Assembly: GCA_905250125.1 (NCBI GenBank)
Contig: CAJNOL010000638.1
Span: 31,842-95,841 of the forward strand
Direction: 5' to 3'
Source: Rotaria sordida
Lineage: Eukaryota; Rotifera; Eurotatoria; Philodinida; Philodinidae
DNA length: 64,000 nucleotides
Positions 46,401 to 58,632 of this stretch are shown in pieces. Each line of letters opens with the position of its first letter. Positions within the stretch are counted from its first letter, which is position 1. The position numbers and the translations under genes are program-made. Below the pieces are notes generated by a model. It did not search any database. It was not told the origin of the DNA and saw only the letters and a list, made by a program, of their open reading frames with translations.

Positions 46401-48744
46401 ATTGTTTTTCTCACTCTTAGAAAGGATTCATCAAATAATTATTTGTGTCAGAACTATCTATCGTTTGATTATATATCGACTAGAGAGAATTCTATTTGTT
46501 CAGTAATCCCAATCATAGTTTGGTATGGTCCCAATCCTAGCTTAGGAAAAATTATTTTAGAATTTATTTGCATTCAATCTTAAAGCATTGTTAATTAGTT
46601 ATATTTTGATTAATTTAGCTGACGAATCTCACTTGTTTTTTTTTCCTTGTGAAATCGAATTTGGTAAGGTGTCGACAATTCAAAATTTGAGTAAAATATG
46701 TTTTTGTCATGGTTGAATAGAACTTGTACAATTACCTATAAAAAAGATTGTTTTCGTTCTATTTGGACGACATTTTTTTTTTGTAGTGAAATTTAGAGAA
46801 GTAATGTTAGAAGAAAAAAAGTCTAAAAATAGAAATACATCAAAAGCATCAAATTTCGATAGTTTCAATGTTTTCGTTTGTTGTTATTGTTTTATTTTAC
46901 TTACCATATAGTTAGATGAAAAAAAAAAATTACATTTACCTTTTTTTGAAAAAAATTCTTTTATTATTAAAAAAATCGATTTTTTGTTTTCGATATGATC
47001 TCCATGTGATTTAAACCGAATAAAAACCGCAAACAGTAGTTTCGTACTTGAATGATCGAGCCGATAGTACAAACAAATACGAGTTGGTATTCAGAGATTT
47101 TAACTATTGACAATTTAGTTTTGGAATATCATATTTTGAATAGCAGTGGACTGAAGTTTGACGAGAACTTGTTTTAAGTATTGAGTATATAGATTTTATT
47201 GTTGATTCTGAATATGATCTTCGAAATGGAAGTTCATATCGACTCGTATTTAAAACTTATCCATAATGTTTTTTTTTGCTAACTATATGATGAATAAAAT
47301 ATTCAGACTACCGAGACTTGATGCTTTCGACATCTGCTCATTTTTATAGGTAACTCGATCAGTTCTATCTAACCATGTCAACAAAAAGATATTGCTCAAA
47401 TTTCGAATTGTCGACATTATTATCTATTCCTATTTTACTAGTATCATTTAGTATTAGCCGATACACATTCCTAATCGTATTTACTAATAATTACATGTCC
47501 GCACGTATAGGCATTAGTCAATCCAGATATAAAACGAACGATATTAGCACGACGTGTATATATATCATCTTAATATGGTCCACATTTTTGTTTATTTTTT
47601 TTCGTCTACTGAACTCTCTTATAATAATAGAAGATTTTTTATTGTTTTCACCTACAAATAATTGACAATGTATTCCTGTGAAAGTTTAAAAGAATTTTTT
47701 AGAATTAAAAACATCGATCTCGATGTAGAAGGAGCTGCGGCGGACTAGCCTTTTCTTATTATTTACGTCGTATCTACGAAAATTTTGAGCTGTTATCAGC
47801 GGATCCGGATCAATCAGACGGGCTCTAATAGTAGGTAGTGATAAAAAGTTGATCTAGATTAACTTTACTATAAGACATTGAAATGAATTAAAAATTTGAG
47901 TTTGGAGTTTTAGTTGATAGTCTTTCGAATACACATAAAATTAAAATTTTGACCGAATACTTTAGTTCTTTCGTGAATTTTCTCTTAAATCTTATATAAA
48001 TATAAAACTTTTCTTTTAGCTTGCTTGTGTTCGTGAAACTCAACAATCGAAAATAATTGATATTGATCAATTAAAAGTAAAATGATTTTTGTTTTTTTTT
48101 TTTTTACTTATAAATTTTTGAATTTATTCTAAATAGAATATGTCAAATGGTACAATCAGTCAGGATTATTTAACAAGTAAATTAATTGAAATGCAAGAAT
48201 TAATGGATCATCAATGTAATGAATTAATATCAGCACGTTCACGTATACATGAATTAATAAATCGTAATAAAGAATTAGAAGAACGTTCATGTATATTTCA
48301 ACGTGATTTATCTCATACATATGAACAAATAAATAAATATCAACGTGATTTAAAAGAATGTCAAGCACAAAAAGAAGATCAAGAAGAACGTATATCAACA
48401 TTAGAAAAACGTTATTTAAATATACAAAAAGAAACAACACATTTAAATGAATTTAATAATCGATTAGAAAATGAATTAACTACAAAAGAAACTCAATTAC
48501 AACATGTAGAATTTTTTTTTAGTTTTTGTTATGTTTTTTTTTGCTTTTTTTTATTTAGGCTGACGAAAAATATCAAACATTACAAGATAAATATGATTTA
48601 TTAGAACAAAAATTTCAATATCAAAATGAACTTGATTCATCACCAAAACAACATAATCAATCATTAACATCCTATACAAATAATGATGATAAACTACATC
48701 AACTTCAAAATGAATATGATGATCTACAAATGGAATTAACACGA
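43459..48744 (+). CDS. PPFIA: Liprin-alpha exons 1-8: N-terminus and coiled coil, first part
   Basis: Exons 43459-43617, 43673-43789, 45495-45596, 45673-45828, 45915-45989, 48020-48076, 48137-48505 and 48559-48744. All junctions are phase 0. The translation shows heptad-rich coiled coil with few prolines. The best conserved piece is exons 3-4 ([11 protein letters not shown] homologue through [10 protein letters not shown]), followed by [16 protein letters not shown] in exon 7. A 2030-bp intron precedes exon 6. It holds a family F-like inverted segment at about 47080-47260 and no gene. Confidence 0.92.
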
Positions 48745-51700
48745 GTAATATATAGGTTTCTTTTTAATCTCAATAGTCACCATGCGTGAATGACTGGGTT
48801 GTTTGACACGTACCTATAAGATACTGTGTTTAAACTTCTGTACCGTCAGCCATGGAATAATCCTCGACAAGTTGCTAATGTTAGTATGTATGGAAAGCTC
48901 AAGCGACTAATGGGGGAAGGTTTCCCACTTACGGACACCGTTCGATTCCATAATTATGGCTACGAGATACGTCTCTATGAGACTAAAAAGATTCGGGTTA
49001 GAGCCCATCTCGACTTCGAATTTGTGTTCTTGATACTTAATGAGATCTTTTTTTAATTCGCACCTGATAATTCTCTAGGAATACACATCCTCAACAGTTT
49101 TGAAGCAATTTCGATCATGATCTTATAAGAATCAACTTATAATTGACTCTTTTTCTCAGAGTAGCACCCGTAAAGTCAGACGCGGACCCGACAAGCTCTA
49201 ATTCGGACTCATGGCTTGTTGGTGAAGAGTTATGACTGTTTTACTGAATTTTGACCTGAAATTTTGCTTATAAATAGATCTGAATCACCTGAAAGTTTCA
49301 GCCAAAAAAGAATGTTCTTTTATCGTGATATTCAATTTTTAAATAAACTCGGTTTTTGCGACTTGTCTATGAAAAGTGACTATTTTTGAAAATTAAATAT
49401 CTCGAGAAAAGAATATTCTTCTTGGCTGAAACTTTCAGATGATTCAGACCTATCTATGAGCAAAATTTCAGGTCGATATTCTCTAATTCAATTGTTTCGA
49501 AAATCCCTTGCTACAGATTCAAAATTGAGCAAAACGGTCATAACTCTCTATCAATAAGCCATGAGTCCGAATCCATTTACTCTCATAGAGACCTACCTAG
49601 TAGCCATAATATCGAATCGAACGACGTCCGTAAGTGAGGAACCTTTTCTCGTAAGCACGAGAACTCTGCATCAGACTGGCTATATGTCCAGAGTTACAGG
49701 TAGTATTCACCGTACGAAAGATATCGGACTAATGAATCTACTGCTTGGCACCATCTCATACAATAAAATAACCGAAAGGCAGAGATATCACTCACAAAGG
49801 AAGTCCGAACTATCTACATTCTAATGAGCTGCAAACATCCTGAAAACAGTTTCCTTAGCATACTACTACCGAGTTGATACGTTTTTACAGTATATTTTTT
49901 CAAATCAATGCTGTGATCTTCCTCCGGAAAATTCATTTCGCCTAGAAATTTTGCATAGAGACAGTTCATAACGAGAATAGTTTATTATTGAAAGTTTCAG
50001 ATCTTTTGACTTATGCCCATCCTGAAATAATAACATCGAATCTGTCCATGTATATGAGTAGTGTAAACGGCATGATTTTACCATAATTATTATCTTAGGA
50101 TAGAAACAACGAAAATATCTGAAACTATTACAATCAACTATTCTCATTAAGATCTGTACATATGCAAAGTTTCAAGTCGAAATTTAAAAACGAATTTTCC
50201 TGAGGAAGACTACAGCTATCGTAAAAATACAAAATCTCAGCAACAATAAGCTAAGAGTTCGAGCTCATTAGAATATACATTGTCCGAATTTGAAAATGAT
50301 CAATCAATTGGCAGAGTTTTATCGTTGGAACATTTTTATTTTCTGATTTTTCATATATAAACAGATATTTCAAGGAAAAAAATTATTCCATCACAAAAAT
50401 ATATTGTAATTCATTTTTAATCAAAAAGCAAGATACTACTGATTTTACGAGCGAGTGCTCTAATAATATTTCTTTACACTCTATCAAAAGAACTCATTGA
50501 CTTTTCAGTTTCGTTGAAAGAACATAATAGAATTACTATCGAGTGACAAAATTACTTCGTGCAAAAGAGAAAAAATGGAAATCTCATTTTTTTCTTTCTT
50601 ATATTATTATTCTAGGTATATGGATCATTTTAGACTAAACGAAGTATGCCCATCTTTCATTTGACTTTATTTTCTATTAATTAAAAAGTAATTAGCGAAT
50701 ATCTCTCAAATCATATGAGAAAAAAAATCCGAAAATTTCAGAATAAATTCTACAACACAAACCTCATCTATGGTCAAATTTTCAGCAAAAAACATCCTTC
50801 TAAAAAATCGATTTTCGAGAAATCTCGAAGGATAGGGAGCTGTGGATCCGGATTTCATCTTTTATTTTTTTTTGTCAGATACAATTAAACGTTTTTGTGA
50901 ATCCGTTGCTCCCTAGGGAGAAGCAACGTACTCTTGTACTCCGATTAGACCCTATGGACTCTCGGAGTCTATGGAGTACTACAATACGTCATTTTCCCTT
51001 GAATAAATATGACTATTTCTAAAAATGTGATTTCGCTATGAATGAACAGAGATCAGTTTCGAATAATAAATTAAAAAAATGTATTTTTGTTTTTGTGAAG
51101 GCTCGTCAACGTGAAAAAGTAACAGAAGAACATAATATTCGTTTATCAACAACAGTTGATAAATTACTTGCTGAATCTAATGAACGTTTACAAATTCAAT
51201 TAAAAGAACGTATGCAATTATTAGACGAAAAAAATAATTTCGTACAAGAAAATGAAAAATTAAAAAAACAATTTGATGAAATACAAAATGAACGAGTAAA
51301 TTTAATTAATCAATTTTTGTCTCTTTTATCTCTCTTTGTTTTGTTTTGTTTTTAAGACGAAGTATTTAGAAGAAATTAGTAAACTTAAAAATGAACTTGA
51401 TCATGTTCGACGAGAATTACAAAATTTAAAACAACAAAAAAAGTAAATTTTCTTTTTAAATGATCTTTTTTCTTCTCTCATTATTTATATTTAGTGAAAC
51501 AATTTTAAATTCTCCACAAAATAATCTTAATAGTACTTCACAAACTATTCCAATTATAATAGAGGCAACAAATAGACGAAGAAATATATCAGTACCAATT
51601 GTTAATGATCATATGTTACAAGTAAGATACTATTAAAAATAAGGATTAACCTATTATAAATAGCCTACATATTTACATTTTGTTTTTGACTGTAATGTTG

Positions 51701-54700
51701 ATCGTATGAGATAGAAAGTTTGATTCTCTACAGAATTGTTATATTTGTTCATATCAGTGTAAACTTCATGAAATTAACATCTATTGTATTGCCAAACTAA
51801 AATTTGCAATTTTCCTGCAGATAAAAATACGACTTATGTATGTACTTATGAAACTCAATGTTAACTGTAAAGTATTGTAAAGTCTAAAAGGATAAGAAGT
51901 CTTTAGACTTTCTTCCGAAGTGATGACTGTTTTGAATGAGTTTTTGACAGCTGGATAAAGTATTGAAGAAAATATCTGAATTTTTATCTATATGTACATC
52001 TAATGACGCTTAGAATGTCCTGAATTTCTTTCGATCGAAACTTTCAGAATATTCTAAAAGTCATTAGACATACATATGGACCAAAATTTCAGATCACAAT
52101 TCGATCATTAGATACCTCTGTCAATATCTTTTTTTCTTACCTGTTGAAAACTCATCAAAAATATCCATTACATCAAAAAGAAAATTCAAGAGTCCGTGTC
52201 GTTTTAGAATTTTTACTAATCTCACTACAGCTTACGTATGAGCAAAGCATCAGTTTAATTAACATTAGTCAATTCAGGAGTTTACCTCAACTTAAAATAG
52301 ACTCGAAAAGAGGAATTTTTCTCGGTATCTATTAACTCTAGATTTCAACGTTTCATTTAATAGGAAATTCATACCTTCTTCATCCTACACAGTCATAATT
52401 CTAAATTTCGACCTGGTATCAATGATTATAAAGTTTTGATTCACAAATGAAATATATCTAGGTCACTTGAGTAACACCTTCTCTACCTAGTGATGTATAT
52501 ACGATCAAGTTTTCTTGCGTGGTAGAGAAATGCCAACAGAGGCGGAGATGGTACTCTCTATTGACAGCTCAGCATTACACAACAGAACTTCATAATGCAT
52601 AGACCATTAGATAGCGAAAGACGTCGTCTACTAGCCTACATAGATCTCACTGTGACATTCACACTTGCCTTGGCCGAGACTGGGACTATAAAATAAAAGT
52701 TGCCCTAATCGAAAGTAAAAACTATCCATACCTCTATAATAAAACACGGTTGTCTGTCTGCGTCAGGTCAAAGTTCTCGAATTTTTTAAAACTTTCCAGA
52801 AGCCTACAAAGTTCATCAGAAGTTTCTAGACCTTTCTCGAACATTCTGTGGACAGGATATATAAAGCAACGTTTGTACTAACCAACAGCTAGAACAATAA
52901 TCTATCGAAACGATAAAAACTTTAACTCTTAAATTAAAATTAAAGGACAACTCTTACTCTTTCATCTGAGATAAGCAGCAGAATCGTTAGAATTGAACAA
53001 ATGAAGCGAAACCGCAGGTGCTTGCTAGTAGTTAAGTACTAGCGAGAGCCTGTGCATACTATACGGATGCCTTTTTCCTGAAAAGTCTCACATTTGTCCT
53101 TTACCCTTGACTCGGTAATAGAGAATCAGACAGTTCACATTATATATATCGAGAGACCTTATAGCCTTATTTCGTTATTCCTTTATCTCTTATATCCCAT
53201 GCAGCCTAATCTACTTATCCGCTATACCCTTATCTTCTTATACTCTTTTAGTTTTATCTCGTATGTCCCTGTAGGCTTAGCCTCTTATCCTCTACCCTTA
53301 TAATCCTTGAAACCTATAAGTACCCTCATATAACAACTCTTGAGGGCCTATGGGTATCTCCATATAATAGGACTGGAGAATCTAAGGGTATCTCTATAGA
53401 ATAGGATTTGAGGACTCAAGGATACCTTCATACAATAGTTCGTTAGGATCTATGGGTATCCCAATATAGCAGCACTTATAACCTTCCCCGTATAGCCTTA
53501 TTTGACCTTTGATCTGGGCACAGAGACGTCAGACAGACACTGAACATCATATATATATATATATATATATATTCTATGGTTTTAAGTGTAGTATCTTATA
53601 AATTATATTGATCAGAAGATAAGTTGACAAAGATGATCCATAAAGTACTAGTCATACGAGGATCAGAACCAATAAAACTTAATCTCGCACATCTCAAATG
53701 TTGATCTTAACTACAACCTATCATTCGAAATCAAATTTTGAATTTGAAATTAATTAAATAATTATTCGTATCAATTTCTTTTCTTAATAGACATCCGAAC
53801 CTGATTGGGATACAATTGATCAAGCTCAAGTAATAAATGATGTTCGTTTAGCATTTGAATCTTCTGATGTTGAATTAACAACTGATGATGATGATAGTTT
53901 ATATCAACATCAACATCCGGTGATAGTAAATAATGATTCAACACATCCTTCTCATCATCATCATCATCATCATAATGGTGATGCTCAAACATTAGCACTT
54001 GTTCTACAAGAACAACTTGATGCTATTAATAATGAAATTCGTATGATTCAAGCTGAAAAAGCTAATACAGAATTACGTGCTGAAGAACTTGAATCACGTG
54101 TTGTTGGAAATTCTATTTATCATTTACATAATGAAAATGATAATGATAATGAAAATAATAATCATTATAATACAAATTTAACACAAAATTCATTATCAAC
54201 AATAAAATTAAATACAAATACAATATCACCAAATGGAAAACCTTATAAATTTAATACTGTAAAATTTTCAAAATTTAATTTTTTAATTATATGAAACTTT
54301 ATTTTTTTTTTGTAGACACCTCCCAATATATATCCATTAGATTCTAATGTAAATTTAAAAAAAAAAGATAATATTTATTTTCATCTATTTAAATAATTTT
54401 AGGATTATGATCGAACAATACATCGTCAATCACCACGTTCATTTCATAATGATTATAATACTACAACACGTTATGAAAAATGTGAATCAAGTCCAATAGT
54501 AACACCAGCACGAGTAACAACAAATATACGTACAGCTACACCACATCATGTTTATCATTCATCATCAAGTATTCAAAATCAATATAGAATTAGTACAGCA
54601 CCATTAAGAACAAATATACAACATGTTGATGATAATACAAAACATTATTTGTAAGAATATAATTTTTTTTGTTGTTGTCTGTTTTGATTCAATAAGAGAG

Positions 54701-57700
54701 AATCAAATGATTGTATATATTTTAATTATTGAAAATTGATTTTTGTTATTATTTTATGATAATCAAATTTAACTTATGATGAATTTAAGAGTACCTCGCT
54801 TTCCGGAAGTTTCAAGAAAAATGGCTTATTAGAAATATTTGAAATTTTTAAGACAGATAGATGTATAGCGAAAGTTGTCATAGACTTAAAATTTTCGAAT
54901 GCTATCTTCTATGAGATCACAACGGTCTCTGTTGCTTCATTGAGCTGAAAATTTTTTTCTACAATCACTAAACATCGTTTTATCAGTAGACTAATAAAAA
55001 ATAAATATTCATTTCAAAATAGTGTCTAGTGTATATGTGAAAAAAGTTCCAGCTCAATCGAATATTCTACACGGAAGACTTAGGAGTATTGCTACACTGT
55101 TTTTTTTCATGAAAAAACTGTTTTGAAAAAAAAAACGCGAAACATTTGAAACTATACAATGACCACAAAAAGTTTTGAGTCCGAAAAGGGAGGATGAAGT
55201 ACCATTTTAGTTATCATCCCTTTCTTTATTCCGATCAAATTTCGAGCTGAGATTTTGTCTAACATCTTAAAGGACTGCGTGTTTTCTATGATAAGCTGAT
55301 ATCTCGATACGAATACATTTATCCTAGTTCAAACATTGCAGCATTTCTAATAACTATAAGATTTATCTATGGATAAAAATTTCAGCTCGAAATTTGATCA
55401 TCAAAATTCTATCCTCATATAGTAAAATCGAATAGAACGCGCTCGTAACGCAACAAGCAAAGATCGGAAAACCAAAAACAATCAAATTTTTTTGTCATGA
55501 CTGATTGAATAGCAATAGTTCCAAGTGAAAATTGAGTTTAATTTTCATTAATAATTATAGTTCAAATCCGTCCACGTTTCAACCTACATCATTATCATCT
55601 ATAACTAATCAAGATTCTCCAAGTCCAATCAGTTCTCAAAATTCAACATCAGGTGATGATAATAGTATATATAATCGAAATCATCAACAACAAAAAAAGA
55701 AAGGTATTCGAAATTCTCTTGGACGTTTATTTACACGTAAATCTGATCTTATGGATAATAAATCAATACGTGAAAATGTTCATTCAATATCTTATATAAG
55801 TCGTGGTAAATATTTTATTATCAAAAAAAAAAAAAACAAATTGATTTTTTTTTCTGTTTGTTTTTAGCATCATCTCTACCAAATGATAATGAAATGACAG
55901 AATCAACAACTGGTACAATACTTAGTTTAGGTAAAACTGAATTTGATCGACGTATTAAAAAAAAGTAAATTAAATCATGATCGTTTTTGTTTCTAAACAA
56001 AAAAAATCTGTTTTTAGACAAGAATTACTCGAAGATGCAATACAAAATAATCGACCATTTCCAACATGGGATGGTGCAACTGTTGTTGCTTGGCTTGAAG
56101 TTTGTATCTAACAATTATTTTCGCTGTTTTTTTTAAAATTATTATTTTTATTAAGTTATGGGTTAAAATGCCAGCATGGTATGTAGCTGCATGTCGTGCT
56201 AATGTTAAATCAGGTGCGATTATGTCTGAATTAAATGATGAAGAAATTCAACGACAAATTGGTATTAGTAATCCATTACATCGACTTAAATTACGTTTAG
56301 CTATACAAGAAATATTAAATTTAACATCACCAAATGGACCTCGAACATCTGTAACAGTAAGTTTTGTAAATTAGATAAATTTATTTAGAAAAAAAGTTTT
56401 TTTTTTTTGTTTTTTGAAGTCATTAGCTTTTGGTGAAATGAATCATGAATGGATTGGTAATGAATGGTTACCAAGTTTAGGTTTACCACAATATCGTACA
56501 TGTTTTATGGAATGTCTTGTTGATGCAAGAATGCTTGAACATTTAAATAAAAAAGATTTAAATAAACAATTAAAAATGGTTGATAGTTTTCATCGGTAGA
56601 AATTTAATCCAGTTGTTTTTTTCTTAGATATAGAGAAAACTTTTTTTTTTGTTTAGTACAAGTTTTCATTATGGTATTCTTGTATTAAAACGAATAAATT
56701 ATGATAAAAAAGAACTTGATCGAAGACGTGAAGAATCATTAAATGAAAATCGAGATGTTATTATATGGACTAATGAAAGAGTTATTCAATGGTTAATAAC
56801 AATTAATGGATTAAAAGAATATGCAAATAATTTAATAGAATCTGGAATACATGGTGGACTTATTGCACTTGATGAAACATTTGATTATAATGCATTAGCA
56901 TTAGCTTTACAAATACCAAATCAACAAACAATGGTAAGAAATTATCAATTTTTTTTTGAAACAAAGAATTTATAAAACAAAATTGAACGCTGCATTTATT
57001 CATACAATATCTATACTCTGTTCGAAGGTATTGAACTAGTTGTTTTTTAGTAAAGAACACTATATTCACTTCAATACAGTAGCGTCTAGTATAAAATACC
57101 ATCAACAAATTCATTTCTTTTCCAACACATATACTTGATCATCTCTTTTATTCTATGATTCGAAATTAGCTTTTCTTCTATGTACAACTTTCTAATACTG
57201 AACTAAATGTGAGTCTTCTATTCTCTAATACTCATCACCCTAAAAGATTGCATCATTTTAAGCATTGACTTATTCTATCACTTTTCCCTTGTCTGTATTA
57301 GATATGGGCAAAATGGCGTCGGTTTCAGCAGAATCGGAGATAAATTTGTTTGACCGGAAGCATTTTTTAAGGCTGGGTTCGGAGCCAAATTTTTTTTCTA
57401 ACTGAGTTCTAATACGACTAGTCTCGCTCATGTTTAGTTTGTATGTATCAGAGAGTGAATCGAATCGAGTCTTACTGATTCAAGTTCAGTTTCTTGTATG
57501 TATCATCTTCAGTTTTTGAATAAAAATTATCTTAACACTTCTTTCCGAACCTGTGAAAGATTAGAATACGTAGTGAAGTAAATATTAACAATTGAAAGCT
57601 ATGTTCATTAATTATTTTCTTATGAAACTTTTTCCTTATTTATATAACAGTGATCGAATCTTATGATAATTAGGATTTAATCTGGATTTTAGACAATATT

Positions 57701-58364
57701 TTGTTATGTTCGGGTTTTTGAAATTTAATGAACAGATGAGAAAATATCTTGTTCCGAAGTACTATTCTATTTAATTGCAGTAGAAAAAAACCAATGATAT
57801 TATCGATTTATAATTTTGTTATTATTCTATATTTAGACACGTCAGATTCTTGAACGAGAATTTCGTCTTCTAATTGCTAATGGTACAGATCGAAAAATGG
57901 ATGAAGTAAGTTGAAAATTCTTCATTAAAAAAAAAAAACAATAAACACCTGAATATTCGACAAAAAAATGAATTTTATGGTTTTTTTGTTTTTCAGTTAT
58001 AATTCCGAGAGGGTAAAATAATACAACAGTATGTTTGTTTTGTATGTCACTATGCTTTTATCCCTATCGGTTAGTATATGTGAGGAAAAAACAGCGGCTT
58101 GTACTATTGCTTTATCCCTTTTTTTTTTGTTTAATATTGTCTTGGTGAATCAGACTAAAAAAGAAATTCACCAGAAGTTTTTTTTTCATCCATTTGTAAT
58201 CGAATATAAATCAATTGAATTATTTTCTTTAGAATGATCGAGCAAAATTAAAACGTCATCCATCATTATTCTCACGAAAATTAAAACATAAAGCAACCAA
58301 TGGAGATTTAACAACTCATAATGGAACTGATACATCGACTACTATTCAAAATGATGAATTATAA
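43459..58364 (+). CDS. PPFIA: Liprin-alpha (LAR-interacting synaptic scaffold), complete, 22 coding exons
   Basis: Liprin-alpha organises presynaptic active zones. Relatives bind LAR-type receptor phosphatases and CASK through the C-terminal SAM domains, and ELKS, RIM and other partners through the coiled coil. Twenty-two GT-AG exons sum to 3657 nt, giving 1218 residues, near the roughly 1200 of human PPFIA1. The start [15 protein letters not shown] resembles the family N-terminus; the internal Met at residue 5 is an alternative. Order: an acidic N-terminus with [13 protein letters not shown], a long coiled coil (about 45-540) with LKAERNNTR and [29 protein letters not shown], a low-complexity middle with a seven-His run (598-604) and [13 protein letters not shown], then SAM1 (about 922-988), SAM2 (about 1005-1080) and SAM3 (about 1100-1168). 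The protein ends NDEL without the YSC-type PDZ ligand known from vertebrate liprins-alpha. Exon coordinates follow. The family call is certain. Confidence 0.96.
44961..45398 (+). CDS. PPFIA: Alternative first exon or in-frame cassette exon of liprin-alpha
   Basis: A 438-bp open stretch lies in the intron between liprin exons 2 and 3. It is bounded by TATATAG at the left and AAG|GTTTAG at the right. It is phase 0 at both sides, so it fits between exons 2 and 3 without changing frame. It also has its own ATG at 44964, preceded immediately by a stop codon, so it could instead start a shorter-N-terminus isoform. The 145 residues from that Met (MDQTNLVFF onward) are acidic, Ser/Thr- and Asp-rich, with no known domain. 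Codon use matches the neighbouring exons. The known N-terminal conserved block is in exon 1, so an isoform starting here would lack it. I infer coding status from the frame, codon use and splice signals; no homologue is recalled. Confidence 0.65.
47080..47260. repeat. Family F-like inverted segment
   Basis: AGATTTTAACTATTG and GGAATATCATATTTTGAA on the left, with CTGAATATGATCTTCGAAAT and GACTCGTATTTAAAA on the right, resemble the arms of the element at 14046-14566. Boundaries are uncertain. Confidence 0.45.
48880..49690. mobile_element. Fold-back element in liprin intron, with family C sequence at its core
   Basis: The outer arms hold CACTTACGGACACCGTTCGA and TTATGGCTACGAGATACG on the left; the right has TAGCCATAATATCGAATCGA and GACGTCCGTAAGTGAGG. 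Inner arms around 49196-49575 pair GGACTCATGGCTT with AGCCATGAGTCC, and CTGAAAGTTTCAGCCAA with TTGGCTGAAACTTTCAG. The inner blocks resemble the element at 9177-9456. Confidence 0.78.
49812..50280. mobile_element. Fold-back element, family D copy 2
   Basis: The left end ATCTACATTCTAATGAGCT mirrors AGCTCATTAGAATATACAT at the right. GAGAATAGTTTATTATTGAA pairs loosely with TCAACTATTCTC. The layout is the same as at 40389-40819. It lies directly beside the preceding fold-back element. Confidence 0.8.
50829..50925. repeat. GGGAGC...GGATCC short inverted-repeat element
   Basis: GGGAGCTGTGGATCC at the left and GGATCC-like GAATCCGTTGCTCCCT at the right are inverted copies, related to the element at 13517-13694. 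Confidence 0.5.
51101..54650 (+). CDS. PPFIA: Liprin-alpha exons 9-14: coiled coil end and middle linker
   Basis: Exons 51101-51295, 51357-51442, 51495-51621, 53791-54258, 54316-54348 and 54403-54650. The first has [18 protein letters not shown], a strong family signature. The 53791 exon has [13 protein letters not shown], then [10 protein letters not shown], a seven-His tract and the conserved [20 protein letters not shown] helix. A 33-bp exon (54316-54348) is among the smallest. The 2356-bp and 2169-bp introns before 51101 and 53791 are filled with fold-back and Helitron-like elements. The last exon is Thr/Ser-rich and poorly conserved. Confidence 0.9.
51905..52135. repeat. Fold-back segment, family C-like copy
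   Basis: GTACATCTAATGACGCTTAGAATGTC is paired with GATCGAAACTTTCAGAATATTCTAAAAGTCATTAGACATAC in approximate inverse, and the AAACTTTCAGA block matches the element near 49430. It is in the liprin intron before 53791. Confidence 0.5.
52733..53028 (+). mobile_element. Short Helitron-like element (296 bp)
   Basis: The start TCTATAATAAAACACGG leads into GTTGTCTGTCTGCGTC. The end GCGAAACCGCAGGTGCTTG closes with CTAG followed by T. The GCG...CGC stem just before the CTAG end is typical of Helitron 3' ends. There is no coding capacity. Confidence 0.65.
53039..53575 (-). mobile_element. Helitron-like element on the minus strand, tail to tail with the previous one
   Basis: Read on the minus strand it ends GGCTCTCGCTAG followed by T at 53039. 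It begins after a TA run near 53575 with TTCAGTGTCTGTCTGACGTC, close to the start of the 27284-27668 element. The interior is the same degenerate GGATA/CTATAAGG-type array, and an inner start-like motif lies 114 bp from the end (53152). The 5' boundary is blurred by the TA microsatellite. Confidence 0.62.
54651..55560. other. 910-bp liprin intron
   Basis: Contains AAAATTTTC and TTTCAGCTC-type sequences like those in the family C elements, possibly the debris of another fold-back element. I see no gene. Confidence 0.4.
55561..58364 (+). CDS. PPFIA: Liprin-alpha exons 15-22: SAM domains and C-terminus
   Basis: Exons 55561-55805, 55868-55964, 56018-56099, 56156-56356, 56420-56595, 56657-56933, 57837-57905 and 58233-58364 (stop TAA). 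SAM1: [11 protein letters not shown] then [19 protein letters not shown]2: [20 protein letters not shown] then [11 protein letters not shown]3: [18 protein letters not shown] then ALALALQIP. These are close to the vertebrate sequences and form the most conserved part of the protein. The final exon is basic then Thr-rich, ending NDEL. Confidence 0.95.
56934..57836. other. 903-bp liprin intron
   Basis: AT-rich with a few GATTCAAGTTCAG-like short repeats. No gene or clear element. Confidence 0.4.
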
Positions 58365-58626
58365 AATTGATAGTTTCTTTTCTTTTTTTAAATGCATTTG
58401 TTCAGATGTGTGGAATTATCTTTTTTCTTTGTCTCATAACATCAAATATCTCAATTTATGTGTGTTTGTCAGAATTTTGTTTTTCTTATAATGCATTTGC
58501 ACGATTATTGTCTTATAAATGTCTATTTTTTATTAATAATGAACACATATGTTTGGATTTTTTTGCGCACTTGAGTGTTTGTTTGGACTAAAATTTTTGT
58601 CGTTTTGTTTTCTTGGATGGTTATGC

Positions 58627-58632
58627 AATAAA
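58627..58632 (+). promoter_or_regulatory. Candidate poly(A) signal of liprin-alpha
   Basis: AATAAA about 260 bp after the stop codon, in a T-rich 3' region. Confidence 0.45.

Noticed and set aside
48156..48742. Minus-strand hydrophobic open frames
   Set aside because: They are antisense shadows of liprin coiled-coil exons; repeated GAA/CAA codons read as hydrophobic residues in reverse.
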